From Chloroflexota bacterium (lineage in GTDB: Bacteria > Chloroflexota > Anaerolineae > Anaerolineales > Villigracilaceae), in assembly GCA_023459215.1 (NCBI GenBank), contig JAEWVF010000023.1, positions 1 through 64,000 of the forward strand: 64,000 nt of DNA, in the 5' to 3' direction. Below are positions 54,339-62,880 of the stretch, in pieces. The notes under the pieces are model-generated. The model was given only the letters and a program-made list of their open reading frames with translations, was not told the DNA's origin and ran no database searches. Positions within the stretch are counted from its first letter, which is position 1. Each line of letters starts with the position of its first letter. The translations under genes were made by a program, and so were the position numbers.

Positions 54339-56773
54339 CAGCCTAAAATAACCTCAATGGTGTGAGTCAATCCGTCGGCAAAGACGGGAATCAGATTTCC
54401 ATCCAACATTTTACCGTCCACTTGCAAGGTTTTGACCCCTTTACAAATATGTTGGGGGTTTTTCACCCGGATTTGGTAACTTGCCCCGCGGAATTTGCGC
54501 GTGACGCTGAACCCGTCCCAGGCCGCCGGGATGCACGGATCGATGCGCAGGCCATTGTACTCGGGACGAATGCCGAGAATGTACTGCGTTCCGGCCCGGT
54601 ACGTCCAGGATGATGTGCCGGAAAGCCAGGAATTGCGCCCCAGCCCGAACTGCGGATGCTCGTCGGCCAGGATGTTCTGGGCATAGACGTAAGGTTCGAT
54701 TTCGTATTCATCGAGGATGTCGTTTTTGGCAGCCGGGTTGATCTGGGTGTAATACTCGAAGGCGCACTCGCCATCGCCGCGCATGGTTTCGGCTATCATC
54801 GCCCAGGGGTTGGGGTGCAGGAAGATGCCGCCATTTTCTTTTGCGCCGGGCGGATAAGTGGTCACACCGCCCTTGGACGGGTCGAAGCCATTGTAGCCGG
54901 GAGCCGAGAGTTTGATGCCTTTGCTGGTGTTGAGGTGCTTGCGGACGGAGTCGAGCGCCATTTGGGCGCGTTCGGGGCTGGCAAAACCGGCCATCACCGG
55001 CCAGGTCTGACCGTTCAGGAAGATTTTACCCTGCTCGTTGACTTTTGAACCCAGGGGGGAACCATCGTAATCGAAATAACGCACATACCACTCGCCGTCC
55101 CAGGCGTGCTGGTTGACGCGGGCGGCCATTTCGGCATGGTCGGCAACATAAGCAGACGCGGAGGCCTCGTCGCCGAGGAAGCGGCACAGGCCGATCATCT
55201 CGTTCAGGGCCACGCCGTACAGGCTGGCGGTAAAAAGCGACTCGGCCCCGGTGCGCAGGTTGATGGTATCGTTCCAGTCGGCGAACCCGGCCAGGGGCAG
55301 TCCGTGCGCACCAACATCCGACTTGGTGAAGGCCAGGGCGCGGCGCAGGTGCTCGAGAACGGTCCCGGACTCAAGCGCGGCTTCGTCCTTGCCCTTTTCG
55401 TAGAAGGGGATGATTTCGCTCAAGAAAATGCTGTCGCCGGTTTCCTTGATGTAGGCGCAAACGGCCAGCACCAGCCACAGGTGATCATCGGAATAGTAGT
55501 GCGGGCGGTCTTCCATTTCAGCAGAGTCGCCCATCGAGCCAACCATATTGAGCGGGTTGAACTGGTGCATGGCATTCCCGGCGCGCAACTGGACACTGAG
55601 CAGTTTGCGGATCAGGTCGAGACCTTCTTTGGGCATCGAGGCCAACACGCTGAGCACGTCCTGCGACGAATCGCGGGTACCGATTCCGCGTGAGCCGCCC
55701 AGCCCAAGCTGGTAAAGCGATAGGTAGCGCGACCAGTTCTTGGTGGTGTGGCACTGGCGCGGGTTATGGATGTTGAGCATGGCATTCATGGCTGCATCGG
55801 GCGTTTCGACTTGCAGGACGCCGAGATAATTGTCCCAAAAACGACGCAGGTCTTCGAGGGCAGCATCGATGGCGGCCGGGTTGGTAAAGCGTTTGATGAA
55901 CGGCAGCGCATCTTCAGCTTTGGCCTCCTGTCCAAGCAGGGTCGCAAAGCGGACGGTTTCGCCGGGTTCGATTTCACCGAGCGGGATGAGAAGGGCGGCG
56001 ATGTTATCGCCGCGATGGGCCTGGTAGTTGCCCAATTCGGGCTGCTGCAACGCCAGCGGATTGCGGAACGTGCCGTATTCGTGGTCGCCGAGGAAGCGGG
56101 CGCGGTCGGTCTCGAAGGAGGAGAACGGAACCGTCGAGGTAAAGTAGTTGACGCAAAAATCGCGGCGCATGAACGCATACTGGCTGATGACTTTGTGGCC
56201 ACCGGGCAGTTCAACCAGGCGCGAGGTCATGGTTTGCGGGACCCAGTCGGCATTGGTGAACTGTTTGAGCGAGTCGAAATGGGTGTACTCCACCACCGGA
56301 ACAGCATCCAGGGTTAGCGGCGTTTTGCGCAGGTTGGTGATTTTGACCGAGCGGATTTCGACCTGGGCATCGAGCGGGACAAAAATGGTCACATCGCTGC
56401 AAATCCCGGAAATCTCGGTAATGATGCGGGTGTAGCCCAGACCAACATGACACTCGTAGCGGTCGAGTTTGTCGAGGCCGGGGGTAAAAAAGGGGCTGAG
56501 AACGTGATACGGATGGTTGCGCGAGCCGTTGCCTTCCGCTGCCGGGGTGCGCAGGTAAAGGGTCGCACCGCGAAAATCGGAGGCGGGCAACTGCGGGATG
56601 TATTTGCTGATGCGGTTGAGGGCCGGGTCGCCTTTACAAAGCAGCAAGCCGCCGGTGTGATCGACCAGCCCGCCAAAAGCCAGGGTGCCGATGTAGTTAA
56701 TCCACTTGACCGGGGTCTTGGGATTGGTGATAACGTACTCACGCTGGGGGTCGTCGAAGTAGCCGTATTTCAT
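54338..56773 (-). CDS. GH94 glycoside phosphorylase (cellobiose phosphorylase-like)
   Basis: It splits a beta-glucoside with phosphate to sugar-1-phosphate. The 811-aa length equals that of cellobiose phosphorylases. The N-terminal sandwich opens MKYGYFDDPQREYVITNPKTPVKWINYIG; the catalytic (alpha/alpha)6 barrel has LGLGGSRGIGTRDSSQDVLS, HYYSDDHLWLVLAV and the general-acid Asp in LPLAGFADWNDTINL. The C-terminal jelly roll ends THTIEVILG. The disaccharide specificity (cellobiose, laminaribiose or other) is open. It lies first in an operon with a mutarotase-like protein and a cytoplasmic SBP homologue. Confidence 0.92.
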   Translation of the reverse strand: MKYGYFDDPQREYVITNPKTPVKWINYIGTLAFGGLVDHTGGLLLCKGDPALNRISKYIPQLPASDFRGATLYLRTPAAEGNGSRNHPYHVLSPFFTPGLDKLDRYECHVGLGYTRIITEISGICSDVTIFVPLDAQVEIRSVKITNLRKTPLTLDAVPVVEYTHFDSLKQFTNADWVPQTMTSRLVELPGGHKVISQYAFMRRDFCVNYFTSTVPFSSFETDRARFLGDHEYGTFRNPLALQQPELGNYQAHRGDNIAALLIPLGEIEPGETVRFATLLGQEAKAEDALPFIKRFTNPAAIDAALEDLRRFWDNYLGVLQVETPDAAMNAMLNIHNPRQCHTTKNWSRYLSLYQLGLGGSRGIGTRDSSQDVLSVLASMPKEGLDLIRKLLSVQLRAGNAMHQFNPLNMVGSMGDSAEMEDRPHYYSDDHLWLVLAVCAYIKETGDSIFLSEIIPFYEKGKDEAALESGTVLEHLRRALAFTKSDVGAHGLPLAGFADWNDTINLRTGAESLFTASLYGVALNEMIGLCRFLGDEASASAYVADHAEMAARVNQHAWDGEWYVRYFDYDGSPLGSKVNEQGKIFLNGQTWPVMAGFASPERAQMALDSVRKHLNTSKGIKLSAPGYNGFDPSKGGVTTYPPGAKENGGIFLHPNPWAMIAETMRGDGECAFEYYTQINPAAKNDILDEYEIEPYVYAQNILADEHPQFGLGRNSWLSGTSSWTYRAGTQYILGIRPEYNGLRIDPCIPAAWDGFSVTRKFRGASYQIRVKNPQHICKGVKTLQVDGKMLDGNLIPVFADGLTHTIEVILG

Positions 56774-56791
56774 AGGGACTCCTTTATAAAG

Positions 56792-56978
56792 GCAGAATAA
56801 CGAATGATGAGTGCAGAATGAAGAATAGAGGTTAGAGATTGATTATTGGTAAATGGATGCTTGCGCTGAGCGGAGGCCGCAGGCGTAGTCGAAGCGCGGG
56901 TAAATGTTTGAAAAATCGCCCTGCGACCTGGGTCTCGATATGTCCTTCGTTTTCACTCAGGACTACTCGACCATCCGC
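56792..56978. repeat. heptamer array and palindromic repeats upstream of GH94
   Basis: Positions 56792-56854 are nine 7-mers (GCAGAAT, AACGAAT, GATGAGT, GCAGAAT, GAAGAAT, AGAGGTT, AGAGATT, GATTATT, GGTAAAT). Next come GCGCTGAGCGG...GTAGTCGAAGCGC (about 56862-56896) and TCCTTCGTTTTCACTCAGGA (about 56942-56961), both with complementary ends. A CCGCTCAGGA segment then supplies the stop of the following ABC gene. No coding sequence is visible. Confidence 0.8.
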
Positions 56979-57659
56979 TCAGGACTGGAGGCTGCCGTCT
57001 TTCAAAATCAGCACCTCATGAGCAAACTGGTCAACCAATGGGTCGTGGGAAACCATCAGGATGGTGATGCCTTGCTTTTCAGCCAGGTCGCGAAAAAAGG
57101 TCAGGATTTCGGCGGCAGTGCGGCTGTCCAACTCGCCGGTCGGCTCGTCGGCCATGATCAGCCCGGCGCGATTGGCCAGGGCGCGCGCAATCGCCACGCG
57201 CTGCTGCTGTCCACCCGACATTTCGTAGGGGCGGTGGTCGCGCCAGCGACTCATCCCAACCAGGTCGAGACATTCCAGGGCGCGCTGGTGGCGGTGCTGG
57301 TACTCGTCGCCCTTGATACGCAGCAGCAGCTCGATATTTTCATAGGCCGAAAGGGTCGGCAGCAAGCCAAAGGACTGGAAAACCAGTCCAATCTGCTCAC
57401 GCCGCCAGGTGGTCAGTTCATCATCGCTCATCTCGGCCAGGTTATGGCCAAGCACATGCGCCGCGCCGGAGGTGGGCCGATCCAGCCCGGCCAGGCAGTT
57501 GAGCAGGGTGGTCTTGCCGCTGCCGGAGCGTCCCTTGAGCGCCACCATCTTTCCGGCAGGCACGCGCAGATTGATCCCGCGCAGGGCCGGGACGCTTGCG
57601 CCGCGCGTTTCGTAGACGCGCCACAGGTTTTCGGTTTGGATGGTGAAGGTTTCGGTCAT
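56979..57659 (-). CDS. ABC transporter ATP-binding protein (MacB/LolD type)
   Basis: The 226-aa ATPase belongs to the LolD/MacB class: WRVYETRGASVPALRGINLRVPAG, Walker A GRSGSGKTTLLN, Q-loop LVFQSFGLLPTLSAYENIELLL, signature MSGGQQQRVAIARALA, Walker B LIMADEPTGELD, and H-loop ILMVSHDP. It works with the FtsX-like permease and adaptor upstream. Its final codons (LQS, stop) are encoded by a CCTGAGCGG-type repeat. Confidence 0.92.
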   Translation of the reverse strand: MTETFTIQTENLWRVYETRGASVPALRGINLRVPAGKMVALKGRSGSGKTTLLNCLAGLDRPTSGAAHVLGHNLAEMSDDELTTWRREQIGLVFQSFGLLPTLSAYENIELLLRIKGDEYQHRHQRALECLDLVGMSRWRDHRPYEMSGGQQQRVAIARALANRAGLIMADEPTGELDSRTAAEILTFFRDLAEKQGITILMVSHDPLVDQFAHEVLILKDGSLQS

Positions 57660-57660
57660 G

Positions 57661-57765
57661 GGTTAGAGATTAGAGATTGGTTATTCGAGATTCGTTATTC
57701 AGGAGTAGTGATTGCGTATCGTTATCGAATACCGATTTATCGAGTATCGACTTCCAAGTATCGAT
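57661..57765. repeat. 7-bp periodic array between two ABC genes
   Basis: About 15 degenerate 7-mers in register, among them GGTTAGA, GATTAGA, GATTGGT, TATTCGA, GATTCGT, TATTCAG, then TATCGTT, TATCGAG, TATCGAC and TATCGAT. The array fills the whole gap between the two ATPase genes. Confidence 0.75.
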
Positions 57766-58785
57766 TTATCGCCTGCCCGCTTTGCCAAGCCAGGTTTTCA
57801 CGCGTCCCAACAGGTTGGAGGCAACCGGGGGCAGGACCGGAATGTTCTCGATTTCGCCGCTGGGCGTATGGCTCAGGGCGATATGTTCCGAACCCTGCTG
57901 GTCGTTCTCCGGCGGGCGGATCAGGATGCCATCATCGGTTACTTCGACCCGCACCCGGCGGCGGATGTTGAAGCGCTCCAGCGCCTCGCGCGGGATTTGC
58001 AGCCGTCCGGCTGCATCGAGCACCGCCAGTTCTTCGAGGTGATGCTCTTCGCCCTCGGCCTTTTGGACGCGCACCGTTTCGCTGGCCAGTTTTCCGTCCC
58101 GCACCGCCACAACCCGGTCGACGTGTTTGGCAATCCCGCTGTCATGGCTGACGATGACGATGGTCAGGCCCAGGCTTTTGTTCAGGCTGCGCAGCAGGTT
58201 GTAAATGGTTTGGGCCGTGGATGTATCCAGTTCACCGGTCGGTTCGTCGGCCAGCAGCAGGGTCGGACGGTTGGAAAGCGCAACCGCAATTGCCACGCGC
58301 TGCTGTTCGCCGCCGGAAAGTTCCTCCATGCGGTGGCCGACCCGCTCGGACAGGCCAACCAGCTCGAGCAGCTCCAACGCGCGCTGTCGGCTGACCTCGC
58401 CGCCCTGGCCCGAAAGCGTCAGCGGGACTTCGATATTTTCTTCAGCGGTCAGGTACGGCACCAGGTTGCGCGCGCCATGCTGCCAGACAAACCCGACCGT
58501 CTCGCGCCGGTACCGATCCAAATCCAGGGCCGAAAGCCGGCCCAGGTCGCGTCCGCCGACCAGCGCCTTGCCGCCGGTCGGCCGGTCGAGGCCGCCCAGA
58601 ACATTCAGCAGGGTCGACTTGCCGCTGCCGCTCGCGCCGACAATGCCAATCATCTCCCCGGCGGCAATCGCCAGGTCGACACCCTGCAAGGCATGGACTT
58701 CCTCCGATGAACCGGAGCCGTCGTGGGCCTCCAGCCGGTAAATCTTGACCAGGTTCTCACATACAATCAACGGTTCGAGGCTCAT
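57766..58785 (-). CDS. ABC ATPase with C-terminal AbrB-like domain
   Basis: The 339-aa protein begins with a LolD/MacB-type ATPase: LQGVDLAIAAGEMIGIVGASGSGKSTLLNVLGGLDRP, Q-loop VGFVWQHGARNLVPYLTAEENI, signature LSGGEQQRVAIAVALS and Walker B LLADEPTGELD. After residue about 235 comes LAVLDAAGRLQIPREALERFNIRRRVRVEVTDDGILIRPPE, which matches the swapped-hairpin AbrB/SpoVT fold (GRLxIPxEx pattern). That fold usually binds DNA; here it may dimerise the ATPase. The stop and the permease ATG overlap as TAATG. Confidence 0.88.
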   Translation of the reverse strand: MSLEPLIVCENLVKIYRLEAHDGSGSSEEVHALQGVDLAIAAGEMIGIVGASGSGKSTLLNVLGGLDRPTGGKALVGGRDLGRLSALDLDRYRRETVGFVWQHGARNLVPYLTAEENIEVPLTLSGQGGEVSRQRALELLELVGLSERVGHRMEELSGGEQQRVAIAVALSNRPTLLLADEPTGELDTSTAQTIYNLLRSLNKSLGLTIVIVSHDSGIAKHVDRVVAVRDGKLASETVRVQKAEGEEHHLEELAVLDAAGRLQIPREALERFNIRRRVRVEVTDDGILIRPPENDQQGSEHIALSHTPSGEIENIPVLPPVASNLLGRVKTWLGKAGRR

Positions 58786-61685
58786 TAGCTGGTCTCCCCG
58801 AGTTTGATGGCCTGGAAAATCTTCATCCGCATCAGCAGGCGCGAGAGCGCCGCCAGGGCCGCCAGGAACAGGATGCCAAACAGGAAGTAAATCTGCAAAA
58901 TCGAGCCCCAGGCGATTTCGACCTGGAAGGGCGGGTACAGGGTTTGCGAGGCCGCGCCGATTTTCAGGAACGGCACGAACAGGCGGCTGGCAAATACGCC
59001 GACCACCGTCCCCGCGCCGATGCCAATCAGCACCAGGAAGGCCAATTCCGCGGCCAGCAGTGAAACCATCTGGCGCACCGACAGGCCGACCGCACGCAGC
59101 ATGCCCATCTCAATAAAGCGGCGGCGGAAGGAAAACAGGGCGTAGAGCAGGAAACCAAGCACGGTCAGCAGGGCCGAGGCCACAAACCCGACCGAAAGCA
59201 GGCCAAACAGGCCCTGGCGTTCGGGCCGGCTCTGTTCAGCGCGGATGTTACGCTCGGCTGAAGCCCAGGATTTGACAAAAGTGTTCAGGCCGTCTTCGAC
59301 CAACCGGTTCTGGTTGGCGTCACGATCGAGCAGGATGCTGTAACCGCGCACAGCGTAGATGATGTCTTCGGGGTCTGTGCCGCGTTTGGCCGACATCCAG
59401 ACCTCGTGCGGATATTCCGCGCCGGATTGCAGGAAGAAATCGTCCAGGTTGCCAACCATCAGGAACCCGTCTTCGGGATACCAGGTCGGGAACAGGTTGA
59501 ACGCCCCGACAATTTTGACCTTCCAGGAGACGGATTGGCCTTCAACCCCGGTCTTGACGCCGATGGAAATGACATCGCCCACCTCCAGGTCTTTTTCGGC
59601 CATGAAGGCTTCGGGAACCAGGACGCCGTTGGGGTTGGCTGCCAGTTCGTTGAGCAATGCGCCAAGCTGTTTGTCGGCAAAGTCACGCTGCCAGAAGGCA
59701 ACCTGCGCAAAAGTTTCACGCTGGATACCGATGAAAGTGCCTTCCGCCACGCCGCCAGGGGCCGCTGCTGAAACCTTGTAACGCCCAACGCGAGTCGCAG
59801 CTTCGACGCCGGTCAGACGCAGGTGGTCTTCAAGCGAGGCGAAGGTGTAACTGGCGTCCGCACCCTCTTCGGCAGCGGTTGTGCCGATTTCGACGATGTT
59901 CACATCCGCGCCGAGGTTGTAGTAGACCTGTTTGGTGAGCTGGCTGTCTAGGGTTTCTGCCAGCGAAGCGGTAAAGGCCGAAAGGCCGAGGGTCAGCACC
60001 AGCAAAATGAGCGGGGCGCTGTAAAAGGCCGGAGTGCGGGCCAGGGTGCGGGCGGCCATCAACATGCCGACGCTTTTTGTCGGGCGCAGCAACAGGCTGA
60101 GCCATTCCATTAAACGGGGGACAAGCCGCAGGGTGAAGAGAGCGACCGCAAAAATGCCCAGGGCCGGAACCAGCAACAGCAGCGGATTCTGCAACGGGTC
60201 GGGAGCGTTCTCCATCCCGCTGGTGGATTGTTTTTGCAGCATCCACAGGCCATAACCGGCGGGAAGAAGTAACAGCAGGTCGAGCCAGTATTTCTGCCAC
60301 CAGGGCTGGTGCTGCATACGGGCGCGTTCCTGTTTGTATGAAACGATGGTATTGGCGGCGGCGCTCAAGGCGGGCAGGAGGAGCAGGATGAGCAAAATAA
60401 TGGCAATCCCGAGCAAGCCATAGCCCAATACTGCCGGAGTCAGGGTCACGCGCAAGCCGCCAGCCGCGCTGAAATCGAGAAAACTGCGCGCGCGGCCAAT
60501 GGCGTGGGTGATGGTGTTGGCAATCAGCACGCCGCCAAGCAAGGCCACGCCGCCCAAAATCGCGCCCTGTAAAAGCGAAATCCAGACCACTTGCAGGGCG
60601 GTTGCGCCGCGGCTGCGCAGGATGGCCATTTCGCCGCGCTGGCCGCCAATCAGCAGGCCGGTAACCAGACTGATGAAGGTCAGGATCAGGCCCAGGATGG
60701 GCACGCTGAAAGCAAACAGCAAATAGGTCAGGCCGGGGGCGCTTTGCTGATAGCGCACCAGGGCATCGAGCGGGGAGATGACCAGGGCCGTGCCGGGACG
60801 CAGCGCATCCGCCTGGGCTTCAACCGCGCGGATGCGCGCTTCAAGGCGGCTGATGTCACTGGCCATCAATCGCGAGGCGCTGGCCACGAAAGTCCAGTTG
60901 GCGCTGCTCAATTCATCGCGGATTTTGCTGCTGAGCACACCGCTGTAGGTGGCTTCATCGACCAGGAACCAGTTATCGATGGTACCGCCCCAATACGCCG
61001 CGCGCGGATTAAGCGCGCGCCACAGGCCAACCACCCGCACCGGCATTTCAAAGTCATCTTTTTTGAGCAGGTACAAGTCACCGGGCTGGACGCCAATTTC
61101 GGCGGCCATGGCCTCGTTGGCAATCACCTCGATGGGTTCATCTTCGTTTTCTGTTTCAGGGTTCTGCGGCAGGCGGCCATTGATTAATTGAATGGTGCCT
61201 TTGAGCGGTGAAACAAAAGCAATCTGGGCCTCCCCGATGCGATACTGGGTATCCGGCACATCCGGGTCAAAAGGCGGGTGCAGGAAGTAGCCATCGGTGC
61301 GGAAACGGCGCACAGACTGCAAAATCGGATAGCCGATGATGTGCTGGGCATCATCGCTCAGGTACTTATCCACCACAACCACATCCCGCCACTGGCTTCC
61401 GGTGCGTCCAACCGACTTCAACTCGAAGGTAAAAGTCATCGGGGCATAGCTGGGCGGCTGGTTAACCAGGTCGCCTTCACGCCCGGCCAGCAATTCTTCA
61501 CGGAACAGGCGGAAATAAGTCGATTCAGCGTAGAGCGGCACGCTCAAGATAAACCCGGACGCAACCATCAGCCCGACGATGGCCGCCAGGCTGAGCAGGC
61601 GCTCGGTAAACAGGCGCTTGAGGGCAAACCCGGCTGTGGTGCGGGTCTGCTGGAGGAAAGCCGCCAGACGCGGGGGAATGCTCAT
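58785..61685 (-). CDS. FtsX-like ABC transporter permease
   Basis: The 966-aa protein has an N-terminal membrane helix (LLSLAAIVGLMVASGFILSVPLYAES), a large extracytoplasmic domain, four central helices (FSVPILGLILTFISLVTGLLIG and following), a further extracytoplasmic domain (about 600-790), and four final helices ending IYFLFGILFLAALAALSRLLMRMK. The double FtsX layout is typical of MacB-like and lipoprotein-release-like permeases. The substrate is unknown. It overlaps the ATPase by 1 bp and the adaptor by 4 bp. Confidence 0.9.
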   Translation of the reverse strand: MSIPPRLAAFLQQTRTTAGFALKRLFTERLLSLAAIVGLMVASGFILSVPLYAESTYFRLFREELLAGREGDLVNQPPSYAPMTFTFELKSVGRTGSQWRDVVVVDKYLSDDAQHIIGYPILQSVRRFRTDGYFLHPPFDPDVPDTQYRIGEAQIAFVSPLKGTIQLINGRLPQNPETENEDEPIEVIANEAMAAEIGVQPGDLYLLKKDDFEMPVRVVGLWRALNPRAAYWGGTIDNWFLVDEATYSGVLSSKIRDELSSANWTFVASASRLMASDISRLEARIRAVEAQADALRPGTALVISPLDALVRYQQSAPGLTYLLFAFSVPILGLILTFISLVTGLLIGGQRGEMAILRSRGATALQVVWISLLQGAILGGVALLGGVLIANTITHAIGRARSFLDFSAAGGLRVTLTPAVLGYGLLGIAIILLILLLLPALSAAANTIVSYKQERARMQHQPWWQKYWLDLLLLLPAGYGLWMLQKQSTSGMENAPDPLQNPLLLLVPALGIFAVALFTLRLVPRLMEWLSLLLRPTKSVGMLMAARTLARTPAFYSAPLILLVLTLGLSAFTASLAETLDSQLTKQVYYNLGADVNIVEIGTTAAEEGADASYTFASLEDHLRLTGVEAATRVGRYKVSAAAPGGVAEGTFIGIQRETFAQVAFWQRDFADKQLGALLNELAANPNGVLVPEAFMAEKDLEVGDVISIGVKTGVEGQSVSWKVKIVGAFNLFPTWYPEDGFLMVGNLDDFFLQSGAEYPHEVWMSAKRGTDPEDIIYAVRGYSILLDRDANQNRLVEDGLNTFVKSWASAERNIRAEQSRPERQGLFGLLSVGFVASALLTVLGFLLYALFSFRRRFIEMGMLRAVGLSVRQMVSLLAAELAFLVLIGIGAGTVVGVFASRLFVPFLKIGAASQTLYPPFQVEIAWGSILQIYFLFGILFLAALAALSRLLMRMKIFQAIKLGETS

Positions 61686-62746
61686 GGCGCGACAACCACC
61701 TGGTCTTCTTCCAGCCCGCTGACAATTTCCACCATCAGGTTGGTGCGCAGCCCGGCCTCAATCTCGATCCGTTGGGGGCCTTCGGCGCTGTTAACGATGA
61801 CAAAAGTCCGCCCACCGGAGGTGCGCACCGCTTCGGGCGGCAGCCAGAGAATCCCTTTTTTATCAGCCAGGGTCACCTTGACGGTCATTTTCTCGCCGAC
61901 CTGGTAAGTATCTTCGCCCGGCAACTGGTCGATGTGGACGTAAATGGCGCGGTCATCGCTCGGGCCGGTGCCATAGGGGGCCGGCAACTGGCGGATGACG
62001 CCGCTCAACTGCACTTCGGGCCGGTCATCGGGAACAATAACCACTGCCATGCCCTCGAACATCTCTTCGAGGTCCTTTTCGCGATTTGGTTCAATCTGGC
62101 TGACAATTTCCAATTGGCTGGCATCGCCAATCACGAAAGAAGGCGTATTCGGGCTGACCGAACGCCCTACATCTGTCCCAACCAGGACAGTCCCGGCCAG
62201 CGGCGCAAACAGGCGCGCCTTGCCAACCTCGGCATCCACCTGTCCGAAAGCATCGATGGCCGGGTCAAGCCCAAACTTGGCCAGAACATCTTCGTAGGCC
62301 ATTTGGGCCAGTTCCACTTTTAATTCCTGGGTGCGGACATCGTACTCAGGCCGATTCTCGGCGTTGACCTTATCGAGCGCCAATTGTTCGATTTCGAGCG
62401 CAATTTGCGCCCGGCGGATTTCGGCGCGGGTTTCGCCGGCTTTTTCGTTCAGGCCTTTCAATTCTTCCAATTCCGCCAGCAGTTGCCCGGCCTCAACCAA
62501 ATCGCCGACCTGGGCATGCACCGCGCTGACCTTGCCATTAATCTCAAACGCAACCGAAGCCAAAATGCGCTGGGTCACTTTCCCGTACAGGGGAGTCATC
62601 ACCAGAATATCGCCGCGCTCAACGCTAAATGTTTCACGCAGCGGCGTCGGGAAAGGGGTTGGAGTCGCTTCGCGCACCGCCACCCCGCCGCTACAGGCGG
62701 AGAGGAGCAGGGTGAGGACAAGGAGGAAAAAAAGAGTTTTTTTCAT
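61682..62746 (-). CDS. membrane fusion / periplasmic adaptor lipoprotein
   Basis: The 354-aa HlyD-type adaptor has a lipoprotein signal (FFLLVLTLLLSAC), a lipoyl-like half (GKVSAVHAQVGDLVEAGQLLAELEELKGL), a coiled-coil hairpin (about 95-160) and a second lipoyl half plus beta-barrel (ARLFAPLAGTVLVGTDVGRSVSPNTPSFVIGDASQLEIVSQI). It bridges the FtsX-like permease to the outside. The ATG at 62746 follows AGGA; the ATG at 62764 is less likely. It is the first gene of the ABC operon and overlaps the permease by 4 bp. Confidence 0.9.
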   Translation of the reverse strand: MKKTLFFLLVLTLLLSACSGGVAVREATPTPFPTPLRETFSVERGDILVMTPLYGKVTQRILASVAFEINGKVSAVHAQVGDLVEAGQLLAELEELKGLNEKAGETRAEIRRAQIALEIEQLALDKVNAENRPEYDVRTQELKVELAQMAYEDVLAKFGLDPAIDAFGQVDAEVGKARLFAPLAGTVLVGTDVGRSVSPNTPSFVIGDASQLEIVSQIEPNREKDLEEMFEGMAVVIVPDDRPEVQLSGVIRQLPAPYGTGPSDDRAIYVHIDQLPGEDTYQVGEKMTVKVTLADKKGILWLPPEAVRTSGGRTFVIVNSAEGPQRIEIEAGLRTNLMVEIVSGLEEDQVVVAP

Positions 62747-62764
62747 TAAAAATCCTAAATTCAC

Positions 62765-62880
62765 AAATCCTGAGCGGAGCCGCGGGTTTTTGCGGCGCAG
62801 TCGAAGGGCGGATTCTGGTGGCTCCGCCCGGACGTGAACGTCCGGGCTATTCTACGAAGCCCGCTAAAGCGGACTGATAT
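62765..62880. repeat. palindromic repeat and hairpins between the second GH94 and the ABC operon
   Basis: It contains TCCTGAGCGGAGCCGC...GCGGCGCAGTCGAAGG (about 62769-62809) with complementary CCT/AGG ends, then GCCCGGACG-TGAA-CGTCCGGGC (62826-62848) and GTCCGC-type sequence. The second hairpin could terminate the GH94 transcript. No ORF is visible. Confidence 0.75.
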
